Assembly: GCA_002440125.1 (NCBI GenBank) | Contig: DJRQ01000037.1 | Span: 1-43,018 of the forward strand | Direction: 5' to 3' | Source of the DNA: Caryophanales bacterium UBA6356 | GTDB lineage: Bacteria; Bacillota_I; Bacilli_A; RFN20; CAG-826 | DNA length: 43,018 bases | Shown: in pieces, positions 31,741 to 39,972 of the stretch | Layout of the letters: every line of letters begins with the position of its first letter | Numbering within the stretch: position 1 is the stretch's first letter | Made by a program: the position numbers and the translations under genes | Notes under the pieces: generated by a model | What the model was told of the DNA's origin: nothing | The model's input: the letters and a program-made list of their open reading frames with translations, nothing else | Databases searched by the model: none

Positions 31741-34134
31741 TTAGTCTTGAAAGGTGTCTGATGTTTTGGTTAATACGAGACCATCGTCGACCCAGTCGCT
31801 CACATAGACGCAAAGATCGCCATTAACGTAATAGGTCTTCTCGCCTTTGGTTCTCTTTTCATAGTTTTGGCTAGCTTCGAAAGAGGCTCTAAAGTCATCC
31901 ATAATAGAGGTCCTAAAGGACTTATCGTAATTGGTCATGTCGATATGGAGTTCGCCATTGGCCCACGCATAAGCGCTCCAATTGCGGTCGTACCCTTCAA
32001 TAAAGAAATAAGGAAGATCGTCGACGGATAGAGTGTTGCCATCCTTGTCTTTGCACCCTTTGAAATAGGTGTCGAAGACTTCTTTAATCTTCTCGCCACT
32101 ATAAGAAGAGCTCCAGTTGGTCGGTGTCACAAAAAGAGGTAAGGCTTCCGCATCGCTCTTGATGTCTTCATCGACAATCACCTCGTCGCCATAAGTGAAA
32201 GTTGTTTTGCCAATGATTGTCATCGAGACGCCAAAGCTTTGAAGATCGATTGTGTATTCAATGGAAGAAATGCGGTCCGTATTTGCCCCAGCGTCATCTT
32301 TCTCTCTACGTATTATGATATCGCTTTCGGGGAAGACGCTTCCATAAGGACCAAGGGGGAGATTAGGGTACAAAACTTCGCACGCTAAGCTATCTTTTGG
32401 CTTCAAAACGTTTTCTTTTACGGTGAGAGTGAAGAGTTCTGGAGCAGCATCAAGCGGGAACGGAGCCGCTTCTTTGACGCTCTTTTCCGCCAAAGGGCCG
32501 CTCGCCTCTTTGATGCCGTTAGGGTAGAAGGCAAATGGCATCACTCCCGCCTCGCCTTTATCGATATAGCCAGTAACGGAGACTTGTTCCGTCCAATCGT
32601 CCCCGTAGTTATTGGACCATTGAGTTGTTTTGGTATATTGAAGAGAAGACGTGTAGACGCTATCTTGCTCCATCCAAGGATGCTCGGCAGCCGCCATTGT
32701 AGAAACGCTTTCTTCATTATGGAAAGCGATTTTATCGTAGGAATTCATCGTATCGAAGATCTCTTTGATTTTGGAGGTATTCGCATCGCTTTCGTAAGGC
32801 GTTGGCTCGCCTGGCAAAGTAAGGGTGTCTTCGATTTTAATGTTGATATCGAAAAACACACGAGCATAGCCACTCTCCGTTTGAGTCAAGAAGCTATAGC
32901 TTTGAGCGTTGATCTCTTTCACTTTGCCAGCGCTCACTTCAAAGGTCATGTTTTGGACGCTTAAACCATAGTACGCCAAAGCGTCCATGCCCATAAGGGA
33001 AGCAATGATGGCGTTCTCATTTAAGCCATAGTAATGGAAGCTAGAGGCATTGTTGCTATTCGCTCGAAGATCTTCTTGGCGAATGGTCGTATAGGCAAAG
33101 CCAAGGGATTCAAAAGGCTTTTCGCTATCTTCATAGGCAAGCTTGTTTTGGCCGTCGATATAGACATTGTCATAGTTGCCATTCGCATTCTTCCGATAAT
33201 ACGAAGCGGAAGTCGGGCTTTCTTCGACGTAAATGTGTTTGGCATTCTCCGTATAATCAACATGAGTGACGGCTTCGGACAAAGCGCCGCTAGAGGAGCA
33301 AACGCTAAAAGTGGTTGTCGCGCTAAGGGATTTCGCGGTGAGGCTAGCAAAGATGCTATCGCTCATCTTTTCGGCAGGCACTTGTCCGTCTTGGCTATTC
33401 AAGAAAGTTTCTAGGTCCTTATCTTTAGCCGTTCCAATTTGATCGAAAGTGTTCGAAACGTGGAAAGCATTGCCGCTTCCATCCATAGCGTTCATCGAGA
33501 TAACAAGGTTATCCTCTCTATCAAAGGAGAAGAGAATCTCCGAAACAAGGTCGGAAGTCGCATAACTATAGTAACCAAGTTGCCCGGCCGCCAAGAAGAA
33601 AAGCATATTCTTCGTATCGCTCGTCCAAGTGTTATCGTAAACAATCCCATAGGTCTCACCGTCATCGTATAGAGTGATATCTTCCACCGTGATATCTAAA
33701 TCCTCCGACGTCAGCAAGGAGAAATAGATATAATCATTAAGATCTGTGGCTGGGGTTTCAAAATCGTCGCTTGATTCTTGCGAAACCATGTTCAAAGCGT
33801 ACTTCTTCGTCTCGCCATCAAGGGAATAGTTGAATCCCATCAAAATTTCCGGATATTCTTCTTCGAAGCCACGCACCTTCGCGATACCGCTTTGAGAAGA
33901 AGAATATTCGATGTATCGGTGATTGTATATTGTGTAATGACCTTCGCTTGTGGTCATACGGAATTCAAGAGAATCCCCAATTTCCATAAGTCTGTCGTAA
34001 ATCTTCTTTTCGGAGATTGGCGTTACTGGAGTGTCGGAAGATTGGGTATTCGAAGAAACGCTGGAATCCCCTTCGCCTCCGCAACTCGTAAGCGCAAGCA
34101 AAGATGCGCCAAATATAAGAACGTTCTTTTTCAT
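31741..34134 (-). CDS. Lipoprotein of unknown function, paralogue of the adjacent LP846 (LP797)
   Basis: The 797-residue surface lipoprotein has lipobox LTSC (C18) and a Ser/Thr linker. The mature part starts with a short helix (KIYDRLMEIGDSLE) and long beta-rich sequence. The last 130 residues begin TPTNWSSSYSGEKIKEVFDTYF and contain LSVDDLPYFF and NWSAYAW; both match the end of LP846. No enzyme motif is seen. It starts 6 bases after the LP846 stop, with TGAGGA as ribosome-binding site (the stop codon is part of it), so translation is coupled. A terminator follows. The function is unknown; a ligand-binding surface role is possible. Confidence 0.87.
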   Translation of the reverse strand: MKKNVLIFGASLLALTSCGGEGDSSVSSNTQSSDTPVTPISEKKIYDRLMEIGDSLEFRMTTSEGHYTIYNHRYIEYSSSQSGIAKVRGFEEEYPEILMGFNYSLDGETKKYALNMVSQESSDDFETPATDLNDYIYFSLLTSEDLDITVEDITLYDDGETYGIVYDNTWTSDTKNMLFFLAAGQLGYYSYATSDLVSEILFSFDREDNLVISMNAMDGSGNAFHVSNTFDQIGTAKDKDLETFLNSQDGQVPAEKMSDSIFASLTAKSLSATTTFSVCSSSGALSEAVTHVDYTENAKHIYVEESPTSASYYRKNANGNYDNVYIDGQNKLAYEDSEKPFESLGFAYTTIRQEDLRANSNNASSFHYYGLNENAIIASLMGMDALAYYGLSVQNMTFEVSAGKVKEINAQSYSFLTQTESGYARVFFDINIKIEDTLTLPGEPTPYESDANTSKIKEIFDTMNSYDKIAFHNEESVSTMAAAEHPWMEQDSVYTSSLQYTKTTQWSNNYGDDWTEQVSVTGYIDKGEAGVMPFAFYPNGIKEASGPLAEKSVKEAAPFPLDAAPELFTLTVKENVLKPKDSLACEVLYPNLPLGPYGSVFPESDIIIRREKDDAGANTDRISSIEYTIDLQSFGVSMTIIGKTTFTYGDEVIVDEDIKSDAEALPLFVTPTNWSSSYSGEKIKEVFDTYFKGCKDKDGNTLSVDDLPYFFIEGYDRNWSAYAWANGELHIDMTNYDKSFRTSIMDDFRASFEASQNYEKRTKGEKTYYVNGDLCVYVSDWVDDGLVLTKTSDTFQD

Positions 34135-34140
34135 TTTTCC

Positions 34141-36681
34141 TCAGTTTCCTTCCATTGGGTTGGACTTATAGAAATAGATGCCTTGCGTTAAATCACGATT
34201 GACAACGACATAAAGTCCGTCTTTTTGATAAGCATCGAATTTGCGATTCGAATAATTGCTATAGATAAAATGGTCGAAGCCTTTCTCGAGGAGGAGAGCC
34301 TTGTAATTTTCAAAGATACCATTTACATCGCCGTCGCCATTATAGCCACCCACCCAAACACTGGCGAATTCCGGGTTTTTGCTCGTATAGGCAGACCATT
34401 TTTCGTCAAGGATAGGGTCGTAGCAATAAGGGATATCGCTCACGCTGATGGCGGTGCCTTCAAAGAAGGTGTTGAACATCTTGAGGATAGCGCTCTTATT
34501 TTTAGAGCGCGATTCGCTCCAAGAGGTTGGGTTGGTAAAACTACCCATCGCATTTAAGCCATCCATAAGTCCCTCAGGCAAGGAAGCCTCTTCCCCATAA
34601 GAGAAATCAACATGTCCCGAGCCGGCATCATAGACGCCAAAGACATCGTTACTATAGGAGAAGGCATATTCAAAGGATGCGATGCTTGATCCATCGGCGC
34701 TTAGAACATACTTCGCTTTACCGATTTGATCGGGAGTTATATTAGCTCCGGTGTAATAGCCATTGCCGATATATGGCGTCGAATAAGCGAAGAAATCGAC
34801 CGCATCTTTAGCGATGAGAGCTTTCCTGCCCTCATCGTAACAAAGGGCATTCGGAGAGGTGGTTAATGGAACCCAATGATCCTTGATGGTTTCGTTCATT
34901 GGAGCAGATTTTGGCTCGACATATATCGCACCCGCTTCATCATAGCTTGCCTCGAAATAAACGAGGCCATCGGCGGTCGAGAAATACCCATAGCCGGTTT
35001 TTGTCACGTTTTTCTTAGAATCGGTCGTTGCCCGTTCGTGATAGACCACTTTGTCATCGTAATAGGAAGTAATGACAGGAACGGCCGAAACGGTGCTGTT
35101 ATAAGCTTCGGAAGCTACCGTTTTAATGGCGACGCTTCCGTTTGTGATCTTGCTAAGGATATCCGCAATGGCAGGCGTATCCGCATCCGCCGCAAGAGGG
35201 GTTGGCGTTCCGATGGCGCGTGGCGTATCCAAAATGGTAGTGTTAAAGACAAAGTGGCCGAAGAGAGTCGTATTGGCATCAAGAGCATAATAGCCGAGCG
35301 TTGAAACGAACTTGAAGGAACTGAAACGCCCTTGGCTATCAACACGGGCTTCGATTCTTTGAATGCCGAAATCCGAAGAGCTTAATGGCCCTTGGGTCAA
35401 TCCTTTATAAAGGGTGTAGTGGTCGGCGCCATAATAGAGGTAGTAGTCTTTCCCTTCGACTTTGCGGAATCCATTCAAGTCCCACCCGGAATTTGGCTGG
35501 TAGAAATATTCATAAGGCGTATCCGTGGTGATTCTTTCGGCTGTGTTCGTTCCGCCCAAATATTCTTGGTACGCATAGCCCATCTCGTCTTTGCCGATGA
35601 TTTCCACGCTTTCTTTGCCAGTAGAGCTCGTCATGACACGTTTCATCTTCGTGTCGGTAAAATCAAAAGCAATTGTTCCAAAATCCCGAACAGGCTCCTT
35701 GTTTTGATAGTATTCGAAGGTGTAAGTAGTATCGCAGCTATAACCAGCGTCTTGAAAAAGAAGCTCTTCTGCCTTTTTTGGAGTTTCGGTAGTGGATATA
35801 CGGCAATCTGGGTTGTTCTCCATGAATTCTTCGAAATCTTTGTTCGAAGAAGTGCCAATATTAGTAATAAGACCGCCAGCGCAATAATGGAGATCCTTCT
35901 CTAGCGAAATGGGATTAAGGAAATCGCTTTTGGTAGTATCGGCCGGATAAAGGTCAGTATTCGCACCATCTAAATCCACGTCATCTTCATCTTTGCTATA
36001 AAGATAGAACCCAAGGTTTTCTTCGTTATCGTAAAAGAAATCCACTTGCTTATAGGAAACACTCGTAAAGTATCTGGAATAGCTTGTAACATAGCCTAGC
36101 ATCGCTAAAAGATACTCGTTGGTGGAAACGTACACGTCTTTGCGGCCCGCTTTCTTACGAATGGCGCTCTTCGGGATGAGGCCTTCTTGTCCTTTGAAAT
36201 CATTAAATAAACGGAAATAATCGAAGGAACGGAGATTGTCTTCAATGCCTGTCACAGCACCGGATAAAGAATTTCTCGTCGCATAGGCGCTTCCGAGTTC
36301 CAAGACATAGTTCCCATTCGCATCCTTTTTATCGATAGGAACAGTATAAACACCCTTGGTTCCCGTAGGAGCGTTGTCCAAGAGAACATAGCCCATCAAA
36401 TCGGGATTGTTGAGAATGTATTTCTCCGTATAAACGTCGGTATAATCCATTTTTCCTTTCTCATTCAGAGAGGAGAAAGAGTAGTTCATCGAGGCGCTGA
36501 TCCGACCGAGTCTATTGTAAATGCCCAAGGCACTAAAAGATTCGTCAGGAGTTGAAGAATCGGAGGAAGAAGAAGCGCTACTAGACGAGTCACTTTGTGG
36601 GCTATTCGATCCATCAATCCCGCCGCACCCCGTCAAAAGGAACGGCAGGGCGAGTGTCAGCAACAACATTTTCTTTTTCAT
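34141..36681 (-). CDS. Lipoprotein of unknown function, first of a tandem paralogous pair (LP846)
   Basis: The 846-residue surface lipoprotein has lipobox LTGC (C19) and a Ser-rich linker (about 27-50). After it come GIYNRLGRISASMNYSF, aligning with the LP797 N-terminus, and TNIGTSSNKDFEEFM, aligning with DQIGTAKDKDLETFL of LP797. The C-terminus has NPTSWSESRSKNKSAIL, ISVSDIPYCY and EKWSAY, again matching LP797. This shows duplication of a whole gene. It ends with a helix-strand module (LLLEKGFDHFIYSNYS, then GLYVVVN). GAGG lies about 9 bases before the ATG, and a TTGAGA-N16-TATATA promoter lies upstream. It forms an operon with LP797. Confidence 0.87.
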   Translation of the reverse strand: MKKKMLLLTLALPFLLTGCGGIDGSNSPQSDSSSSASSSSDSSTPDESFSALGIYNRLGRISASMNYSFSSLNEKGKMDYTDVYTEKYILNNPDLMGYVLLDNAPTGTKGVYTVPIDKKDANGNYVLELGSAYATRNSLSGAVTGIEDNLRSFDYFRLFNDFKGQEGLIPKSAIRKKAGRKDVYVSTNEYLLAMLGYVTSYSRYFTSVSYKQVDFFYDNEENLGFYLYSKDEDDVDLDGANTDLYPADTTKSDFLNPISLEKDLHYCAGGLITNIGTSSNKDFEEFMENNPDCRISTTETPKKAEELLFQDAGYSCDTTYTFEYYQNKEPVRDFGTIAFDFTDTKMKRVMTSSTGKESVEIIGKDEMGYAYQEYLGGTNTAERITTDTPYEYFYQPNSGWDLNGFRKVEGKDYYLYYGADHYTLYKGLTQGPLSSSDFGIQRIEARVDSQGRFSSFKFVSTLGYYALDANTTLFGHFVFNTTILDTPRAIGTPTPLAADADTPAIADILSKITNGSVAIKTVASEAYNSTVSAVPVITSYYDDKVVYHERATTDSKKNVTKTGYGYFSTADGLVYFEASYDEAGAIYVEPKSAPMNETIKDHWVPLTTSPNALCYDEGRKALIAKDAVDFFAYSTPYIGNGYYTGANITPDQIGKAKYVLSADGSSIASFEYAFSYSNDVFGVYDAGSGHVDFSYGEEASLPEGLMDGLNAMGSFTNPTSWSESRSKNKSAILKMFNTFFEGTAISVSDIPYCYDPILDEKWSAYTSKNPEFASVWVGGYNGDGDVNGIFENYKALLLEKGFDHFIYSNYSNRKFDAYQKDGLYVVVNRDLTQGIYFYKSNPMEGN

Positions 36682-36729
36682 TGTGTAAAACCTCTTAAAG
36701 TTTCTTAAAACACGATGATAATAGGGGTT

Positions 36730-36757
36730 TATATAATGTCAATTAGAGTTTTCTCAA
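36730..36757 (-). promoter_or_regulatory. Promoter of the LP846-LP797 operon
   Basis: On the minus strand a -35 TTGAGA (36752-36757) and a -10 TATATA (36730-36735) are separated by 16 bases. A second TTGACA lies between them but has no -10 at good spacing. Confidence 0.55.
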
Positions 36758-36895
36758 TTTGAAATGTTTCTAAAAAAAGAAAAAAGAAAAGCCAATTGCG
36801 AATAAAATACCTCACAAAGCATTTCATTAGAGCTCTGATGTCCATGTTGTTTTAGAGCTTCGGTGGAAGAGGATTGATACAAAGAATAAAAAGGG

Positions 36896-36907
36896 AGAAA
36901 CGTTTCT
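36896..36907. promoter_or_regulatory. CG-centred palindrome, upstream LacI-type operator candidate
   Basis: AGAAACGTTTCT is a perfect 12-base palindrome. Together with a second CG-centred palindrome 46 bases downstream it precedes fucU. The rest of the 333-base gap between LP846 and fucU holds only the LP846 promoter and AT-rich sequence in which I see nothing. Confidence 0.5.
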
Positions 36908-36942
36908 TTTAGGAACTCATCAAAAGATAAAAGCAAATAACG

Positions 36943-36952
36943 AAAACGTTTT
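36943..36952. promoter_or_regulatory. CG-centred palindrome near the fucU promoter, LacI/CcpA-type operator candidate
   Basis: AAAACGTTTT is a perfect 10-base palindrome, with GAAAACGTTTTA matching the core of LacI-family and cre operators. It lies 14 bases upstream of a TATAAT, where a -35 would be, and no good -35 is seen. Confidence 0.5.
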
Positions 36953-36966
36953 ATCCCAATCGAGAA

Positions 36967-36972
36967 TATAAT
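36967..36972 (+). promoter_or_regulatory. -10 box of fucU
   Basis: TATAAT lies 42 bases before the fucU start. The -35 region is taken by the AAAACGTTTT palindrome, which fits an operator overlapping the promoter. Confidence 0.6.
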
Positions 36973-37014
36973 TTAAGAGAAGAATAGTTCCGAGTTTACC
37001 GAAAGGAGAAAATC

Positions 37015-37446
37015 ATGTTAAAAGGTATCGCAAAGGTTATTTCACCAGAACTGCTTAAAATCTTGTCCGAGATGGGACATGGGGATGAGATTGTTATCGC
37101 TGACGCAAACTTCCCAAGCGCTTCGATGGGAAAAAGAGTCATTCGTGCCGATGGTATTGGAGGAGTGGAAATGCTAGATGCCGTTTTATCGCTCTTGCCT
37201 TTAGATACCTATAGCGATCCGAACCTCGTCCTCATGCAACTTATGGCGCGGGACGAAGGAAAGGTCAACCCAGTTATTTGGAAAGAATACGAACGAATTG
37301 CCAACAAAAACGATAAAAACGTCAAAATTGGGAATATCGATCGCTTCGCCTTCTACGAAAGGGCGAAGAAAGCCTATGCCGTTATCGCAACGGGTGAAAA
37401 AGCCATCTACGCCAATGTCCTCCTTGTGAAGGGCGTCATCGAATAA
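37015..37446 (+). CDS. fucU: RbsD/FucU-family sugar mutarotase, closest to L-fucose mutarotase
   Basis: This 143-residue cytosolic enzyme interconverts sugar anomers. The FucU pattern is clear: ISPELLKILSEMGHGDEI with H22 and D24, ADANFPS (29-35), a central RFAFYERAKKAYAVIATGE segment and YANVLLVKG near the end. FucU acts on L-fucose and related sugars; here the neighbours are uronate genes, so the real substrate may be a uronate or a mixed set (inference). GAAAGGAG lies about 6 bases before the ATG. Two CG-centred palindromes upstream suggest LacI-family control. An AraC-type regulator gene follows 96 bases downstream. Confidence 0.93.
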   Translation: MLKGIAKVISPELLKILSEMGHGDEIVIADANFPSASMGKRVIRADGIGGVEMLDAVLSLLPLDTYSDPNLVLMQLMARDEGKVNPVIWKEYERIANKNDKNVKIGNIDRFAFYERAKKAYAVIATGEKAIYANVLLVKGVIE

Positions 37447-37542
37447 AGATCAAAAATCAAAAAAAGATTGCAAAGCCCCATTCTTTATAGTTTTCAAAGA
37501 TGCTTTCTTGCTTGAAGATAGGGAGAGCGGTTAAATAAAACT

Positions 37543-38319
37543 ATGTTTCACTTTGTTTTTTCTGGACTCGATTTCGCTCATAAACTCGATGAAAAAGAGA
37601 AACCAACAGAAAACTACGAAAAACACCTTCACTACTTCTACGAAATCGTTTATTTCGTGCATGGAAAAGTGAACTATCACGTCGAGGGGGAATCGAAGAA
37701 GCTAACGAATGGCGACCTCGTTTTTATAGGAGCGGGGCGAAATCACTTCGCCGAAGTAAACCTAAAAGAAAGCTATGATCGTTACGTCCTTAAGTTTGAT
37801 AGCGCTCTATTGCCGCCCTATCTTCAAAAACGAATCAAAGAGATTCGTACTTTTCATAACCTCTCTCCCATCATCGCAGGGATCTTTAGCAACCTCGATC
37901 TCTATATCGAAAACCATTCGCAAGAGGAATCCTACATCCTTTTTGAAAGCGAACTCCAAAAACTCCTTGTTTTCTTGCTTTGCGACAAAAAGGAAATCGC
38001 AAGCGAATATGACGAGAGCATTGCCCAAATAATCGATTGGATCGATTTGCATATAGAAGAGCCGATATCCTTAAAAAGAATCGCCGCTACTTTCCATTAT
38101 TCTTCTTCGCAAATATGTAATGCCTTCAAGAAAAACGTCAAAATGCCACTTATGCGAATGGTAAAGGCAAAAAAGCTCATTGCCGCTAGAAACGCCATCG
38201 AAAGAGGCGAAAAAAAGAACGAGGTCGCTTTACGCTACTCGTTCGAAAACTACTCTACTTTCTATCGTCTCTACGTGAAGACTTTCCACGAATCGCCAAG
38301 CGGGAAGAGGAAAGACTAA
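37543..38319 (+). CDS. AraC-family transcriptional regulator
   Basis: The 258-residue protein has an N-terminal cupin sensor domain (about 20-130, with HYFYEIVYFVHGKVNYHVEG and the GDLVFIGAG turn) and a C-terminal pair of helix-turn-helix motifs (about 160-258; EPISLKRIAATFHYSSSQ, then RYSFENYSTFYRLYVKTFHE). Such proteins bind a sugar and act on direct-repeat sites near promoters. Its position between fucU and the convergent uxaC-eda-kdgK operon suggests it controls these genes; the paired repeat before uxuA is a candidate site. The ribosome-binding site is poor. TTGCTT-N17-TTAAAT lies just before the ATG, so the leader may be very short. Its end overlaps the kdgK end by 4 bases. Confidence 0.93.
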   Translation: MFHFVFSGLDFAHKLDEKEKPTENYEKHLHYFYEIVYFVHGKVNYHVEGESKKLTNGDLVFIGAGRNHFAEVNLKESYDRYVLKFDSALLPPYLQKRIKEIRTFHNLSPIIAGIFSNLDLYIENHSQEESYILFESELQKLLVFLLCDKKEIASEYDESIAQIIDWIDLHIEEPISLKRIAATFHYSSSQICNAFKKNVKMPLMRMVKAKKLIAARNAIERGEKKNEVALRYSFENYSTFYRLYVKTFHESPSGKRKD

Positions 38320-39338
38320 CGTTGGACGCGACCAGAGCCATCCCCTGCCATAAGCGTTTCCACTTCCTTCGTGCTCACATGGTTAAAGTCACCTGGGATG
38401 GTATGCTTTAAGGCGCTAGCAGCAACGGCAAATTCGATTGCCTTTTGAGGATCTTTATAGCTTAGTAGGCCATGAATGATCCCCGCTGCAAAAGAGTCAC
38501 CAGCCCCAACTCGGTCGACGATGCGAATGGAGTATTTCTTCGAAAGATAGAAATTTTTGCCATCATAGAGGAGGCCGCTCCAATTGTTGTCGCTTGCGCT
38601 AATGGATTCGCGAAGGGAAGTGGCAATATACTTAAAGCCGAATTTTTCTTTCATTTGTTTAAAGACGCTTTCATAACCACCGATATTGAGAACGCCCTTC
38701 GTGACATCGCTATCTTCGGCTTTGAATCCAAGGCACTTCTCGGCATCTTCTTCGTTCCCGATGCAAACATCGACGTACTTCATAAGCTTGCTCATAACTG
38801 CAACAGCCTTCTCGCTTGTCCAAAGTTTCTTTCGGAAATTAAGATCGCAAGAAATCATGCATCCATGTTTTTTGGCGGATATGCAAGCAAGCTCTACAAG
38901 ATGTGCAACCTTCTCATTTAAAGCGGGCGTAATGCCTGTGAAATGAAACCAATCCTTCCCTTCGAAAATGCCATCAAAGTCAAAATCATCCTCGTTGGCT
39001 TCATAAATCGAAGAGTATTTGCGGTCATAGATAACCGTCGAAGGGCGCATCGAAGCCCCAGTCTCCAAATAATAAATGCCGAGCCTTTCTCCACCGCGAG
39101 AAATGCGGCTTGTATCCACGCCATACTTTCTTAAAGCATTGAGAGCCGCATCGCCCAAAAGGTTATCGGGGAGTTTTGTCACGAAAGAAACATCATGGCC
39201 ATAATTAGCCAAGCTCACTGCGACATTAGCTTCCCCACCGCCATAATGAACATCAAAACTTTGGGATTGAACGATCCTTGAGTTGAAAGGGGAAGAAAGG
39301 CGAAGCATGATTTCGCCAAACGTTACGATTTTTGCCAT
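38316..39338 (-). CDS. kdgK: 2-dehydro-3-deoxygluconokinase (KDG kinase)
   Basis: This PfkB-family sugar kinase of 340 residues phosphorylates 2-keto-3-deoxygluconate with ATP to give KDPG. The N-terminal substrate motif is GGGEANVA (33-40). The family signature and anion hole are at GAGDSFAAG (278-286), with catalytic base D281. The motif NFRKKLW (167-173), common in KDG kinases, follows CDL. Its ATG abuts the eda stop (TAA-ATG), with GGAG upstream, so it is cotranslated as the last gene of uxaC-eda-kdgK. The product feeds the aldolase encoded by eda. No terminator is visible at the 3' end, which overlaps the regulator gene. Confidence 0.95.
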   Translation of the reverse strand: MAKIVTFGEIMLRLSSPFNSRIVQSQSFDVHYGGGEANVAVSLANYGHDVSFVTKLPDNLLGDAALNALRKYGVDTSRISRGGERLGIYYLETGASMRPSTVIYDRKYSSIYEANEDDFDFDGIFEGKDWFHFTGITPALNEKVAHLVELACISAKKHGCMISCDLNFRKKLWTSEKAVAVMSKLMKYVDVCIGNEEDAEKCLGFKAEDSDVTKGVLNIGGYESVFKQMKEKFGFKYIATSLRESISASDNNWSGLLYDGKNFYLSKKYSIRIVDRVGAGDSFAAGIIHGLLSYKDPQKAIEFAVAASALKHTIPGDFNHVSTKEVETLMAGDGSGRVQR

Positions 39339-39959
39339 TTACATATTCTCCTTCACGATTTTACGTGCAGCCAAACAATTCGACACAATATCCTCAGGGG
39401 TTCCTTTCGTGAGGAAAGATCCCCCTATTGCAAAGATTTTTGGATTTTTTACGAATTCGGAGAGATTCGTTAAGTCCACGCCGCCCGTAGGCATAAAAGA
39501 AACCGCCGGGAAGGCAGCGCCCATCGCCTTAATGGCTTTTAACCCTCCGAAAACGCCAGCAGGGAAGAACTTAAGGTTTGTTAGCCCAAGAGAAAGAGCT
39601 TCCATGATTTCCGTTGGCGTCACAACGCCAGGAACATAAGGAACGTCTTTTTCTTCGCAAACTTCAAATACTTCTTTGGAGAGCCCGGGAGACACGATAA
39701 ATTTGGCACCCGCTTCAATGGCTTCATAAGCTTGCTTTTTGTTAATGACGGTTCCCGCGCCAATAAGCGCCTTAGGGTATTCCTTTGTTAGAAGCGAGAT
39801 GGCGTCTTTTGCCACAGCCGTTCGAAAAGTCACTTCGGCCACAGGGACGTCTCCTTCTATTAAAGCCGCCATCAATGGTTTTGCTTCTTCGAGCTTGTTG
39901 ATAACGACGACCGGCACCACTTTGATTCGTTTGATTTCGTCTAGAATTCTGTTGTTCAT
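39339..39959 (-). CDS. eda: KDPG aldolase (2-dehydro-3-deoxyphosphogluconate / KHG aldolase)
   Basis: This is a class I aldolase of 206 residues that splits KDPG to pyruvate and glyceraldehyde-3-phosphate. The Schiff-base lysine is K130 in NLKFFPAG. The general acid/base glutamate is E42 in AEVTFRT. The phosphate site is at MPTGGVD (156-162). The length is usual for the family. GAGG lies 7 bases before the ATG, in a 13-base gap after uxaC. It is the middle gene of the uronate operon, and its substrate comes from kdgK immediately downstream. Confidence 0.96.
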   Translation of the reverse strand: MNNRILDEIKRIKVVPVVVINKLEEAKPLMAALIEGDVPVAEVTFRTAVAKDAISLLTKEYPKALIGAGTVINKKQAYEAIEAGAKFIVSPGLSKEVFEVCEEKDVPYVPGVVTPTEIMEALSLGLTNLKFFPAGVFGGLKAIKAMGAAFPAVSFMPTGGVDLTNLSEFVKNPKIFAIGGSFLTKGTPEDIVSNCLAARKIVKENM

Positions 39960-39972
39960 TTCTTTACCTCAT

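Noticed and set aside
32405..32414. AAAACGTTTT inside LP797, identical to the fucU operator core
   Set aside because: It lies deep in coding sequence and far from any promoter, so chance is the simpler explanation.
36754..36936. A 60-codon open frame on the minus strand in the LP846-fucU gap
   Set aside because: It overlaps the LP846 promoter, has no ribosome-binding site and its sequence resembles no protein; the gap is better explained as regulatory.
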